In this document: positions 6,565 to 14,579 of the stretch, piece after piece
How the letters are laid out: every line of letters begins with the position of its first letter
Numbering within the stretch: position 1 is the stretch's first letter
The notes under the pieces: generated by a model
Told to the model about the DNA's origin: nothing
The model's input: the letters and a program-made list of their open reading frames with translations, nothing else
The model's database searches: none
Source of the DNA: Eubacteriales bacterium
Lineage (GTDB): Bacteria > Bacillota > Clostridia > Saccharofermentanales > DTU023
DNA length: 33,370 bases
Assembly (NCBI GenBank): GCA_030537595.1
Contig: JAUNVR010000012.1
Location: 14,835 to 48,204 of the forward strand
Direction of reading: 5' to 3'
Program-made: the position numbers and the translations under genes

Positions 6565-7707
6565 TTAATCATTCAACGCGACCCGCAGATTTTCCAGATT
6601 CTGCCGCATAATATCCAGATAAGTCAGACCTGCTTCGAAGTCTTCTCTGGCAATATTATGTGCGCCGTGGAGCAACATGACCTGAGCTCCGCTCGCATCG
6701 GCAATCGATTCAGCCATCTTTTGGTTCGAGAGTTCGATATGGAAAACTACCGGAATGCCCTCTTCTTTGACTTTTTCAATTAAGAAAACGATGGTTTGCG
6801 GACTGGCATCACCCTCTGTTGAACAACCGGGGAAAGCAGCGTAGTAATCTAGGCCGTAGGCGTCAGTAAAGTAGCGGAAGGGGAAGCGATCGCCCACAAC
6901 AATAGTTTTACGCTTTGCGTTTTTAACTAAGTCTTTAAAATCTTGATCTAACTGCTCCAGCTCTTTAAGGTAAGCGGCAGCATTCTCTTTGTAAAAATCT
7001 TGATTCTCAGGGTCGAGTTCGACTAATGCCTCAGTTAAGGCCTGAACAATTTTAATTGCATTCTTAGGATCGGTCCAAACATGCTCATCTAGCTCATGCT
7101 CATGATGATGGTGGTGTTCATGTTCATGTTCATGTTCAGCATCCTCATCATCGTGGTGATGGTGGCAGCAATCTTCGTCCTCGTGTTCATGCTCGGCATC
7201 CTCATCATCGTGGTGATGGTGGCAGCAGTCCTCGTCCTCGTGGTGGTGATGGTGTTCCATGCCCTCGACAATTTCTTCCTCGACTGTCTCGACTAGGTCG
7301 ACCAGAGCCAGAGTTTTCTTGCCTTCTTCACGAGTTTTCAGTAACTCATCTACCCACTTATCACCATGGCCGCCAACATAGACGAATAAATCGCTTTCAG
7401 AAATCTCGATTAAATCCTTTGGGGTCGGCTCGAAGCTGTGGCTTTCTGCACCGGGGCTAAGTAACATGCTGAGTTCAATTTTATCTCCGCCGATTCTCCT
7501 TAAGAAATCGTACTGCGGAAAAATCGAGGCAATAACCTTCAATTTTGCCCCCGGGGCTGGCTCAGCCTCTGCATCTGCAGTACCGCTGACCTCATTATTG
7601 TTAGCTTCTGCAGCTGGCTTTGACTTGTTCAAATTCTCGCAGCCCGCAACTAGACCTAAGAGCATTAAGACTGTCACGAGTAGAGCTATAAGTTTTGAAT
7701 TTTTCAT
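6565..7707 (-). CDS. znuA: Zinc-binding lipoprotein of the ZnuA family with His/Cys-rich repeat loop
   Basis: A 380-residue solute-binding protein. The N-terminus MKNSKLIALLVTVLMLLGLV-AGC is a lipoprotein signal with lipidated Cys23. The mature protein has the ZnuA/AdcA fold signatures: GAESHSFEPTP (His90) and DEHVWTDPKNA (His209). Between them is an unusually long metal loop (about 151-209) made of His, Asp, Glu and two Cys-Cys pairs. The third classic His motif is replaced by GDRFPFRYF (Asp273), a variant I associate with a clostridial subgroup. A GAAAGGAAAG ribosome-binding site precedes the ATG, 17 nt after zur. It should capture zinc outside the membrane and hand it to ZnuBC. Other first-row metals are not excluded. 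Confidence 0.92.
   Translation of the reverse strand: MKNSKLIALLVTVLMLLGLVAGCENLNKSKPAAEANNNEVSGTADAEAEPAPGAKLKVIASIFPQYDFLRRIGGDKIELSMLLSPGAESHSFEPTPKDLIEISESDLFVYVGGHGDKWVDELLKTREEGKKTLALVDLVETVEEEIVEGMEHHHHHEDEDCCHHHHDDEDAEHEHEDEDCCHHHHDDEDAEHEHEHEHHHHHEHELDEHVWTDPKNAIKIVQALTEALVELDPENQDFYKENAAAYLKELEQLDQDFKDLVKNAKRKTIVVGDRFPFRYFTDAYGLDYYAAFPGCSTEGDASPQTIVFLIEKVKEEGIPVVFHIELSNQKMAESIADASGAQVMLLHGAHNIAREDFEAGLTYLDIMRQNLENLRVALND
7139..7252 (-). repeat. 57-bp tandem repeat coding the ZnuA metal loop
   Basis: A 57-bp unit (7139-7195) is repeated almost exactly at 7196-7252, with divergence towards the far end. In frame it codes the 19-residue unit DEDCCHHHHDDEDAEHEHE, at residues 158-176 and 177-195 of ZnuA. 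Confidence 0.88.
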
Positions 7708-7724
7708 TTATTCTCGCTTTCCTT

Positions 7725-8165
7725 TCATACATCCTTGTTCTCCCTCCCATCTGCTTCTGAACATTTCTCGCAGAGTCCATAAAACATTGTTTGCGGCTTC
7801 GAAACCTGGAAATGGTGATCGTGCTCAATATGCTCAATCAGCTCATTCAGGTGACTGCAATCCAGATTTGAACTGCGGCCACAATCCCGACACTGGAGTT
7901 TACCGTAAGGACTTTCCTCAGCACTATCTGCGACATAGCGATAGAGTGCGCCGTTACCATCTGCGGCCGGAATTTTCACCAGGGCATTTTCCGCCTCCAA
8001 TAAGTTCACCGTCCGATAGATTGTTGTTAAACCAACCTTCACCCCTGCCTTTGCCAAGCGCTCGGCAATTTCCTCAACAGTCAAAAACTCCGCCTGCCAA
8101 AGCTTTAAGTGTTTAATAATCTCCGCTCTGGGCTTACTTCTATATCTTTTTTTCTCTCTACGCAT
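7725..8165 (-). CDS. zur: Fur-family metalloregulator, probably Zur
   Basis: A 146-residue Fur-family protein. The winged-helix part (about residues 14-80) includes the recognition region VGLTTIYRTVNLLE. The dimerisation part has the HFQVSKPQTMFYGLCEKC stretch and two Cys pairs, CRDC (Cys92/95) and CEKC (Cys132/135), which form the structural zinc site. A His cluster (EHIEHDHHF) supplies sensing ligands. As first gene of a zinc ABC operon it is most likely the zinc sensor, repressing the operon and itself when zinc is sufficient. A 7-1-7 inverted repeat over its own promoter supports autoregulation. The ATG at 8165 has AAGGAAG close upstream. Fur or PerR identity is less likely from context but not excluded by sequence alone. 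Confidence 0.88.
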   Translation of the reverse strand: MRREKKRYRSKPRAEIIKHLKLWQAEFLTVEEIAERLAKAGVKVGLTTIYRTVNLLEAENALVKIPAADGNGALYRYVADSAEESPYGKLQCRDCGRSSNLDCSHLNELIEHIEHDHHFQVSKPQTMFYGLCEKCSEADGRENKDV

Positions 8166-8242
8166 TCTTCCTTACCCAACTTTCTAACTTGCCCTTTGCA
8201 TCAGAGCAAAGTCTTTTTCGCTTAATTAGTCTAAGATGGAAT

Positions 8243-8257
8243 TGAAAACCGTTTTCA
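8243..8257 (-). promoter_or_regulatory. Candidate Zur box (perfect 7-1-7 inverted repeat)
   Basis: TGAAAAC-C-GTTTTCA (plus strand) is an exact 7-1-7 palindrome, the geometry of Fur-family operators. It overlaps the end of the -10 box and the expected start of the zur-znuACB transcript. Confidence 0.65.
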
Positions 8258-8284
8258 TAATATCCGATGGCGGAGAATTGTCAA
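8257..8284 (-). promoter_or_regulatory. Promoter of the zur-znuACB operon
   Basis: Minus strand TTGACA (8279-8284), 16-nt spacer, TATTAT (8257-8262): near-consensus sigma-A promoter. Start near 8250 gives a leader of about 85 nt. Confidence 0.72.
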
Positions 8285-8291
8285 GTCAAAA

Positions 8292-8318
8292 TTAAAAAAC
8301 GGGCTGCAAAGCCCGTTT
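8292..8318 (-). terminator. Rho-independent terminator of the D,D-carboxypeptidase gene
   Basis: Minus strand AAACGGGCT-TTGC-AGCCCGTTT forms a 9-bp stem with 4-nt loop, followed by T-rich sequence. It lies 29 nt after the stop and just upstream of the zur promoter, insulating it. Confidence 0.87.
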
Positions 8319-8347
8319 CCTCAGGATCCATAAAATTAACTTCCTGC

Positions 8348-9736
8348 CTACTTCCGCTTGATTAGCGAAATGAATTCCAAAATAAAGAGCAGTAAAACGA
8401 TAGAGATTAGGCCAATTAGGCCAAAAAAGAAATACGGCAGTTTAAGTCGAGACTCGGGCTCGTTGAATTCTAAGCGCTTAATTTCAGGCTCAGCAGAGCT
8501 CTCTTCGAGACTAGACTCGCTCGAATCCTCCGCACTAGTCTCGAGACTTTCATCTACTTTACTAGACTCTGCGCTGGAGGACTCTTCTTCAGGCGAGCTA
8601 TCTTCTATGCCAGACCCGTTCTCTGAGCTTAAAGCACTGGCTTCAGGCTCAGCACTCGGCTCCTCTTCGCTCGGCTCAGCCACAGCGTAGCGTAAGTTAT
8701 CAATCTGGGCTCTTAAAGCAGCCAGATTAACTAAGTCTGCACTTGGCAGAACTATTAGTTCTTGTATTGTTGTAAGGATGTCGAGATGATCTAAAACATG
8801 CTCGCCTACACCGGCCGCACCCATCGTCACAATTAGCACTCGCCCCTCCGCGAGCTCTTGAAAGCTGGCTAGATTGTAGCCACTTTGGCTAATCCAGCCA
8901 GTTTTTCCGCCCTGGATGAGCTTTGTATTCAGGCCCAGCTGCTCAGCATAGAAGTTCATGCTGTGCTCGATCTCGCGGCCTTCAGGAAAATTCTCTAACT
9001 GAGGAAAACGATAGCGCTTATAGTGCATGATCTGGGCTAATAGGGGGCGTTCCAGGATTTTTACTAAAAGTTTAGCAATCCCTTCGGCAGTCACCAGCTG
9101 CTGTTCAGAATAAAGGCCGACGGCATCGCTAAAATGTAAGTCTAGAGCCAGCTCACGCGCAGCTTGATTCATCCGCGCAATAAAGTCCTCCTGACTGTAG
9201 CCCAGGGCAGCAATTAAGGCATTCACCGCATCTGCTCCCGAGGCAATCAAGGTTCCACAGAGCAGGTCCATCACCGTCAGTTGATCCCCGGCTAGAAAAC
9301 CACAGGCTGCAATATTGTTCTCGTAAAGCCCCGCATAGTCCTCTGCTCTAATCTCGTAGACCGTCCCTAGATCGATGCCCTCTTCACTGATGATTTGATC
9401 AGCCACAAAGATCGTCATTAACTTTGTCAGGGAAGCCGGCGGATAAAGCTCCTCCGCCCGCCTAGTGTAAATTGCCTGAAGCTCTCCACCGTAGGCTTGG
9501 TAATAAATCCCGATTAGCGGTGAAGCTAGGCGCAAGTCAGCAAGTTTCGGCTCTAGGCTCTCGAGTTTTTCAGCCTCGGTCCAAGTCAGCTCAGCAGCTA
9601 GAAGCTCAGCCTTTGGCCGGGGAAGATTGGTCCAAGTCAGGCTCATGCAGAGCAGATAAATTATTAGGAGTAAAAATACTTTAAAGCGCCTCAAGGCAGG
9701 TCTAACTGCGCTCTTTTTGGCTGTAAAACTCCGCAT
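8348..9736 (-). CDS. Serine D-alanyl-D-alanine carboxypeptidase (peptidase S11), membrane anchored
   Basis: A 462-residue exported protein. An N-terminal hydrophobic signal/anchor (about 18-35) is followed by an S11 penicillin-binding domain with SLTK (Ser102-Lys105) as the S-x-x-K motif and KTG (278-280) as the third. The second motif, usually S-G-N or S-A-N, is SGAD (166-169) here, so the Asn is replaced by Ala. Instead of the usual C-terminal beta domain and amphipathic helix there is a Ser/Glu-rich linker (about 348-425), a membrane helix (about 432-458) and a KRK tail. It trims D-Ala from peptidoglycan stem peptides outside the membrane. GGGGAGGGG upstream of the ATG is a strong ribosome-binding site. 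It is monocistronic, with its own terminator. Confidence 0.87.
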   Translation of the reverse strand: MRSFTAKKSAVRPALRRFKVFLLLIIYLLCMSLTWTNLPRPKAELLAAELTWTEAEKLESLEPKLADLRLASPLIGIYYQAYGGELQAIYTRRAEELYPPASLTKLMTIFVADQIISEEGIDLGTVYEIRAEDYAGLYENNIAACGFLAGDQLTVMDLLCGTLIASGADAVNALIAALGYSQEDFIARMNQAARELALDLHFSDAVGLYSEQQLVTAEGIAKLLVKILERPLLAQIMHYKRYRFPQLENFPEGREIEHSMNFYAEQLGLNTKLIQGGKTGWISQSGYNLASFQELAEGRVLIVTMGAAGVGEHVLDHLDILTTIQELIVLPSADLVNLAALRAQIDNLRYAVAEPSEEEPSAEPEASALSSENGSGIEDSSPEEESSSAESSKVDESLETSAEDSSESSLEESSAEPEIKRLEFNEPESRLKLPYFFFGLIGLISIVLLLFILEFISLIKRK

Positions 9737-9792
9737 CCGACCCCTCCCCCGCCACGTCAGTTCTCTTCTCTTCTCGAGAGAAATTAATTCCT

Positions 9793-9801
9793 ATCTTAGC
9801 A
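9793..9801 (-). promoter_or_regulatory. Extended -10 promoter candidate for the carboxypeptidase gene
   Basis: Minus strand TGCTAAGAT (TG-N-TAAGAT), about 60 nt before the start codon, without a recognisable -35 box. Confidence 0.4.
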
Positions 9802-9883
9802 GAATAAGCCACCGCTAATCTATGTTAAACTGAGCTATATGGATAAACGATAGTAGATTCTAATAATCTATTAATCATCTAAT

Positions 9884-9888
9884 GGAGG
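9884..9888 (+). promoter_or_regulatory. Shine-Dalgarno deciding the M16C peptidase start
   Basis: GGAGG lies 5 nt before the ATG at 9894. The upstream in-frame ATG at 9882 overlaps this GGAGG and so is unlikely to be used. Confidence 0.8.
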
Positions 9889-9893
9889 TTTAC

Positions 9894-12797
9894 ATGCATT
9901 TACCCGATAAGTTGAATGGCTTTAAGCTGCTCGAGCAGAAATATTCGAGCGAAACATCTTCCGAAGCCTATGTATACAAGCACGAAAAAACTCAGGCCAC
10001 TCTGGTCTACCTGGCCAACGACGAGGCCAACCGCACCTTTGCCGTCGGTTTCAGAACTCCCCCGGAAGATTCCAGTGGAATCGCCCATATCCTAGAGCAC
10101 TCAGTGCTATCAGGTTCAGAGAAGTTTAGGACTAAAGAACCCTTCATGGATTTAATCCAGGGCTCACTCCAGACCTTCCTCAATGCCATGACCTTTGCGG
10201 ATATGACCATCTACCCGGTCTCGAGCAAGAATCCCCAGGATTTTAGAAACCTGCTTGAAGTTTACCTCGATGCCGTCTTCTTCCCCCTCGTCCACGAGCG
10301 CCCGATGATCTTCCAGCAGGAAGGCTGGCACTACGAGTTGGAAGATCAAGACAGTCCGCTGATTTACAACGGTGTTGTCTACAATGAGATGCGCGGTGCA
10401 TATTCCTCACCCGAAGCCTATAACCTCCGCCAAGTCATTAAAACACTCTACCCCGAATCGACCTACGCCCACGAATCCGGTGGCGATCCCTGGGAGATTC
10501 CGAAGTTAAAATATGAGGACTTCCTGAACTTCCACGAGCGCCTCTACCACCCTTCGAATGCCCTCTTCTTCTTATATGGAGACTGTGATTTCGAGGACAT
10601 TACAGCCCTAATTGACCGCGATTATCTGCAGCGCTTCGAGGCCATCGATCCGCAAAGTGAGATTGTTAAAGGTCGCCCCCTCGCCGAGCCAAAGCGCGCC
10701 GAGTTCAGCTACAACGCCGAAGCCGGCCAGACTGCTGAAGGCGACTCCTACCTCTCCTATGCCGTCCCAGTTGGCCAAGCCACGGATAATAAGAGCCGCT
10801 TTATTCTCGGCCTCTTAAACCGCATCCTGCTCTACGGCGAAGATGCACCGCTCCGGAGAGCGATTATTGAATCTGGGCTCGGTGAAGACGTCGACGCCCT
10901 CAGTGTAGACATCTTTTACCTGACCTTTGGCCTGATGATTAAAAAGGCCAAAGCCAGCGATCTAGAAAAATTCAAGGAAGTCGTCGAGCGCGTACTGCGA
11001 GAAGAAGTTGAAAAAGGTCTCGACCGCGACCTCGTCCTCGCCTCCCTGAACAAGGAAGAGATGGACATGCGTGAGCTCGGCGGAGCCCAGCGTGGCGTAA
11101 TCCTCATGATTCTGACCATGTACGCTCAGCGCTACGACCTAGATCCCCTCTCCTTCATCTCCTACAACGAAGTTCTAGAAGAAGTCCGCTCAGAAATTGA
11201 CAAGGGCCTCCTCGAAGACTTTATCCAACAGAAGATCCTCGATAACCCGGCCTGCCTACTCAGCGTCCACAAGCCTGAAGAAGGACTATATGCCGCTTTC
11301 GACGCTCAGCAAAAAGCCGAGCTCGAGGCCAAAAAAGCCAGTCTCAGCGAGGCTGAGCTGGAGGAAGTCATCAGCAATACTAAGGCTCTGATGGAGTACC
11401 AGCAAAGCCCCAGTAGCCCTGAAGATAAGGCGACTATCCCCAGCTTGAAGCTCTCTGAGCTGAAAACTGTGCCGACTAAGATTGCCGAAGAAATCATCGA
11501 GGCTGACGAAATCAGCTTCCACCTCCACCCGGCCAAAGCCGGCGGCCTCTGCTATAACAGCCTCTTCTTCCCCTTACACGGGCTGAGCTTAGACGAGCTT
11601 TACGACCTCTCCTTAATGGCGCGGCTCTTAGCCTATGTTTCAGCTGGCAAGCTGAGCTACGGCAAGCTCGACACAGAACTTTCAAAATACAGCTCAGGTC
11701 TGCGCTTTGCCCCCATCTTTGCGAAGAATCCGGAAGGCAAGATCGAACGCTATCTGGGTCTAAACTTCGTGACCATCGGCAATCAGAGCCAGGCAATGCT
11801 ACCGCTTCTGCGCTCGGTCTTACTCGAAAGTGACTTTAGCGACTTAAAGCGCATTCGCGAGCTCTTCCAACAGCTGAAGCTACAAAGCGAATCCGCCTTT
11901 AACCGCTCGAGCCACGTAATCGGATTGGGCAGAGTCTTCGCCCAAGTCTCCGCGGTTGACCGCCTGGAAGATGAGTCTGGTGGCCTCGGCTTCTACTTCC
12001 GCCTCAGTGAATACCTCGCCGATGACCAGGCCCTAGCAGCCTTTGCGCAGCGACTCCCTGCTTTGGCCGCGAAGGTCTTCCAAAAATCCGGCCTTGTCAT
12101 CTCCTTAACCGCAGATGCCTCAGCCTTAGACGAACTGCGCGAGAGCTATCGTGAGCTCAGCCAAAAGCTTGACAGCAGGCCCCTCGCTGAGACCACGCTC
12201 GAACTAGAGCTCAGACCCCGCCGTGAAGCCTTCACCACCTCAACCGGGATTAACTATGTCCAGGTCGGCCAAAACTTCAAAGAGCTAGGCTACGACTACC
12301 ACCCCGGAATGGAGGTCTTAAGCAATCTTCTAAGCATCAACTACCTCCACGGCTTGGTCCGTGCACAGGGCGGTGCCTACGGTGTCGGTAACCCGATTCG
12401 GGAAGATGGAGCCATCGGCTTCTTCTCCTACCGCGATCCACAGCTGAAGCGGACCTACGAGATTTACCACACAATCCCGGAGACCATTAAAGCCCTCGAG
12501 CTCGAGCCCGCGGACTTAGAAAAAGCCATTATCGGAACGATTAATCGCTTTGACCCCGTGATTACTCCAGCCATGATTAACGGCCTAATGTTCTCCCGCA
12601 AGCTGCGCGGCAGAGACTATAGCTATAACGTCAAAATGCTAGATGAACTAGTTAAGACCGAGCTTTCTGAGCTCCACAGCTACGCTGAACTTTACAGCGA
12701 AGCCCTGAACAAAGAGGGCGTGGTCGTGATTGGCGATGAGCAGGCGATTAATGAGAATCGAGAACTCTTCGACATCATCCGCCCGCTTAAGCAATAA
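9894..12797 (+). CDS. M16C (PreP/insulinase-like) zinc metallopeptidase
   Basis: A 967-residue two-half metallopeptidase. The inverted zinc motif H-x-x-E-H is HILEH (His65, Glu68, His69), and the downstream Glu region is in NEMRGAYSSPE. The C-terminal half keeps the inactive second M16 fold, and the length fits the single-chain M16C family (presequence peptidase and bacterial relatives). There is no signal peptide, so it should act in the cytoplasm on oligopeptides. The start is placed at the ATG at 9894. Codon use is strongly biased to C-ending codons (TTC, TAC, CTC), as in pepC, suggesting high expression. The gene is flanked by a divergent carboxypeptidase and a terminator, so it is probably monocistronic. 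Confidence 0.94.
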   Translation: MHLPDKLNGFKLLEQKYSSETSSEAYVYKHEKTQATLVYLANDEANRTFAVGFRTPPEDSSGIAHILEHSVLSGSEKFRTKEPFMDLIQGSLQTFLNAMTFADMTIYPVSSKNPQDFRNLLEVYLDAVFFPLVHERPMIFQQEGWHYELEDQDSPLIYNGVVYNEMRGAYSSPEAYNLRQVIKTLYPESTYAHESGGDPWEIPKLKYEDFLNFHERLYHPSNALFFLYGDCDFEDITALIDRDYLQRFEAIDPQSEIVKGRPLAEPKRAEFSYNAEAGQTAEGDSYLSYAVPVGQATDNKSRFILGLLNRILLYGEDAPLRRAIIESGLGEDVDALSVDIFYLTFGLMIKKAKASDLEKFKEVVERVLREEVEKGLDRDLVLASLNKEEMDMRELGGAQRGVILMILTMYAQRYDLDPLSFISYNEVLEEVRSEIDKGLLEDFIQQKILDNPACLLSVHKPEEGLYAAFDAQQKAELEAKKASLSEAELEEVISNTKALMEYQQSPSSPEDKATIPSLKLSELKTVPTKIAEEIIEADEISFHLHPAKAGGLCYNSLFFPLHGLSLDELYDLSLMARLLAYVSAGKLSYGKLDTELSKYSSGLRFAPIFAKNPEGKIERYLGLNFVTIGNQSQAMLPLLRSVLLESDFSDLKRIRELFQQLKLQSESAFNRSSHVIGLGRVFAQVSAVDRLEDESGGLGFYFRLSEYLADDQALAAFAQRLPALAAKVFQKSGLVISLTADASALDELRESYRELSQKLDSRPLAETTLELELRPRREAFTTSTGINYVQVGQNFKELGYDYHPGMEVLSNLLSINYLHGLVRAQGGAYGVGNPIREDGAIGFFSYRDPQLKRTYEIYHTIPETIKALELEPADLEKAIIGTINRFDPVITPAMINGLMFSRKLRGRDYSYNVKMLDELVKTELSELHSYAELYSEALNKEGVVVIGDEQAINENRELFDIIRPLKQ

Positions 12798-12812
12798 GCA
12801 GAATCAAACCCA

Positions 12813-12842
12813 GTCCCCGGCCTCAGAACCGGGGACTTTTAT
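12813..12842 (+). terminator. Terminator after the M16C peptidase gene
   Basis: AGTCCCCGG (12813-12821) pairs with CCGGGGACT (12830-12838) around an 8-nt loop, followed by a short T-run. The next gene's ribosome-binding site begins right after it, so some read-through is possible. Confidence 0.8.
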
Positions 12843-12859
12843 GCTGAAGGGAAAATTTC

Positions 12860-13432
12860 ATGAAGCAAGAAAAGCCTACGGAAATCACTAAAGAAGAACT
12901 CACTAAGCTGAGTCAAAGCGCCGCTGAGCTCTGCCGTGAAATCTTGGCCAAAAGTGAAATCGAGGAAGCTGAGCTCTTTGTCCTCGGCCTCTCCACCTCT
13001 GAGGTCAGAGGGGCAAAAATCGGTCAGGACGGCAGTTTGGAGATCGGGCGCGCCATTGTTCGAGCCATCCATGAGGTCCTAAGTGAGGCCAAGATTGAAC
13101 TCGCCGTGCAAGGCTGCGAGCACATCAACCGCGCCCTCAGTCTCGAGCGTGCGAGCGCAAAGCGGCTGGGACTTGAAATCGTCAGCGTAAAACCCGCCCT
13201 CCATGCTGGCGGGGCAGGCTCGGTCGCGGCCTGGGAAATTTTCGAAGATCCTTGCTGTGTTGAGTTTATTAGCGCAGCAGCCGGCTTAGATATCGGAGAC
13301 ACTGCCATCGGCATGCACGTAAAGCATGTCCAAGTCCCCCTCCGCCTGAGTCAAAAGGAGCTCGGCCAGGCCCACATCACGGCCTTGCGCTCGCGGCCCA
13401 AGCTAATTGGCGGCCCCCGCGCTGAATACTAA
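12860..13432 (+). CDS. UPF0340/TIGR01440 family protein (YwlG-like)
   Basis: A 190-residue soluble protein whose full length matches the UPF0340 (DUF436, B. subtilis YwlG) family. Recognisable stretches are LSTSEVRGAKIG, VQGCEHINRAL, the PALHAGGAGSVAAWE region and DIGDTAIGMHVKHVQVP. The family has no established biochemical role that I can state. The conserved Cys-Glu-His and Asp-Thr-Ala-Ile-Gly motifs suggest a ligand or metal site, but this is only inference. AAGGG 8 nt before the ATG is the ribosome-binding site. It lies between two terminators, so it has little operon context. Confidence 0.9.
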   Translation: MKQEKPTEITKEELTKLSQSAAELCREILAKSEIEEAELFVLGLSTSEVRGAKIGQDGSLEIGRAIVRAIHEVLSEAKIELAVQGCEHINRALSLERASAKRLGLEIVSVKPALHAGGAGSVAAWEIFEDPCCVEFISAAAGLDIGDTAIGMHVKHVQVPLRLSQKELGQAHITALRSRPKLIGGPRAEY

Positions 13433-13433
13433 G

Positions 13434-13475
13434 AAAAAACCCGGTCTCCTGCTCAGGCAGGGCCGGGATTTTTTT
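13434..13475. terminator. Bidirectional terminator between UPF0340 gene and ltaE
   Basis: CCCGG (13440-13444) pairs with CCGGG (13463-13467), with an inner CCTGC/GCAGG stem. An A-run on the left and a T-run on the right let it serve both convergent genes; the last bases touch the ltaE stop. Confidence 0.85.
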
Positions 13476-14535
13476 AAAATTCCTGTGGTTCGACCTGGGT
13501 CAGTTCCGCAAGCCGATTGAGTAGGGCGGTCACCGCCTCATCACGGGTCGCCCAGGAAGTTACAAAACGCGCGACCCGTCCGTCTTCAACTTGCTGCTGG
13601 ACTTCAAAGCCGAAATCTTCTGCCAATAAGGGGATAATTTCATCGGGCAGAATTGGAAATAGCTGGTTCGTATTATTCTCAACATAAAAATCTAAACCCA
13701 GCTCTCGCATGCCTGCGCGCAGATCATCTGCCAACTGGTTGGCATAGGCGCCGAGCTCGAGATATAAATCGTCCTTAAAAAGCTCTCTAAACTGCAAGGC
13801 CAAAATCCGCCCCTTTGCCAGCAAGCCAACTCGCTGCTTCATCACCGAGCGAAAGCCGCGTAAGGGCAGGTTCTTATTCAGGACTAAAGCCTCCCCTAAG
13901 AGGGCTCCACACTTCGTTCCGCCGATGTAAAAAAGATCGCAGAACTCCTGATAATCACTCGCCTGTAACTCGCAGTCCTCAGCCTGGGCCAAAGCCATGG
14001 CTAAACGTGCACCATCCATAAAGAGGGGTAGATTATAGTCGCTGGCAACTGCCTTCAACTCGCTTAACTCCGCCCTCGTATAAAGGGTCCCGAGCTCAGT
14101 ACTTTGGGAAATATAAATCAGGCCCGGAGTGACCATATGCTCATTGGTCGGATCTTGGTAAAAGTCCTTAAGATATGCCCGCAGCTCAGAGGCCACGAGC
14201 TTTCCGTCCCGACCCGGCAAGGTCAAAACCTTATGCCCGGTCGCTTCGATCGCCCCAGCCTCATGCACAGCAATATGTCCGGTCTCGACTGCAAGCACCC
14301 CCTCAAAGGGCCTTAAAAACGCAGCCATCACCGTTAAGTTCACCGGTGTGCCGCCAGGAAAGAAATGAATCTGATGATTATTTAAGGCAAAGCGCTCGGC
14401 CAGAAGCTCACTGGCCTCTTTTGAAAAATGGTCAGTCCCGTAAGCTGAGCTTTGCTCGAGATTGGTCTCCAAAAGGGCATTCAAGATCCTCGGATGGCAA
14501 CCCTCGCTATAGTCATTGGCAAATGAATAAAACAT
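13474..14535 (-). CDS. ltaE: Threonine aldolase / beta-eliminating lyase family PLP enzyme
   Basis: From the ATG at 14535 the protein is 353 residues, starting MFYSFANDYSEGCHP, as expected for low-specificity L-threonine aldolases (threonine or allo-threonine to glycine and acetaldehyde). Seen motifs: AYGTDHFSKEA near the N-terminus, FPGGTPVNL, ETGHIAVHEAGAIE, DGARLAMAL (PLP-binding Asp and Arg) and the PLP lysine in YIGGTKCGAL. The longer frame to 14643 adds 36 unlike residues and would overlap the upstream osmC gene, whereas 14535 has GAGGTG 5 nt upstream. The gene follows osmC by 44 nt and probably shares its promoter. Other beta-eliminating lyases are possible alternatives. Confidence 0.87.
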   Translation of the reverse strand: MFYSFANDYSEGCHPRILNALLETNLEQSSAYGTDHFSKEASELLAERFALNNHQIHFFPGGTPVNLTVMAAFLRPFEGVLAVETGHIAVHEAGAIEATGHKVLTLPGRDGKLVASELRAYLKDFYQDPTNEHMVTPGLIYISQSTELGTLYTRAELSELKAVASDYNLPLFMDGARLAMALAQAEDCELQASDYQEFCDLFYIGGTKCGALLGEALVLNKNLPLRGFRSVMKQRVGLLAKGRILALQFRELFKDDLYLELGAYANQLADDLRAGMRELGLDFYVENNTNQLFPILPDEIIPLLAEDFGFEVQQQVEDGRVARFVTSWATRDEAVTALLNRLAELTQVEPQEF

Positions 14536-14540
14536 TTCAA

Positions 14541-14546
14541 CACCTC
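14541..14546 (-). promoter_or_regulatory. Shine-Dalgarno deciding the ltaE start
   Basis: GAGGTG on the minus strand, 5 nt before the ATG at 14535. It supports the shorter protein over the frame opening at 14643. Confidence 0.7.
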
Positions 14547-14579
14547 GAAATTTATCTGCTGACAAATTATGCTTATAGC

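Noticed and set aside
7096-7296. Low-complexity frames antisense and out of phase with znuA
   Set aside because: They are shadows of the His/Asp repeat in znuA with no start signals.
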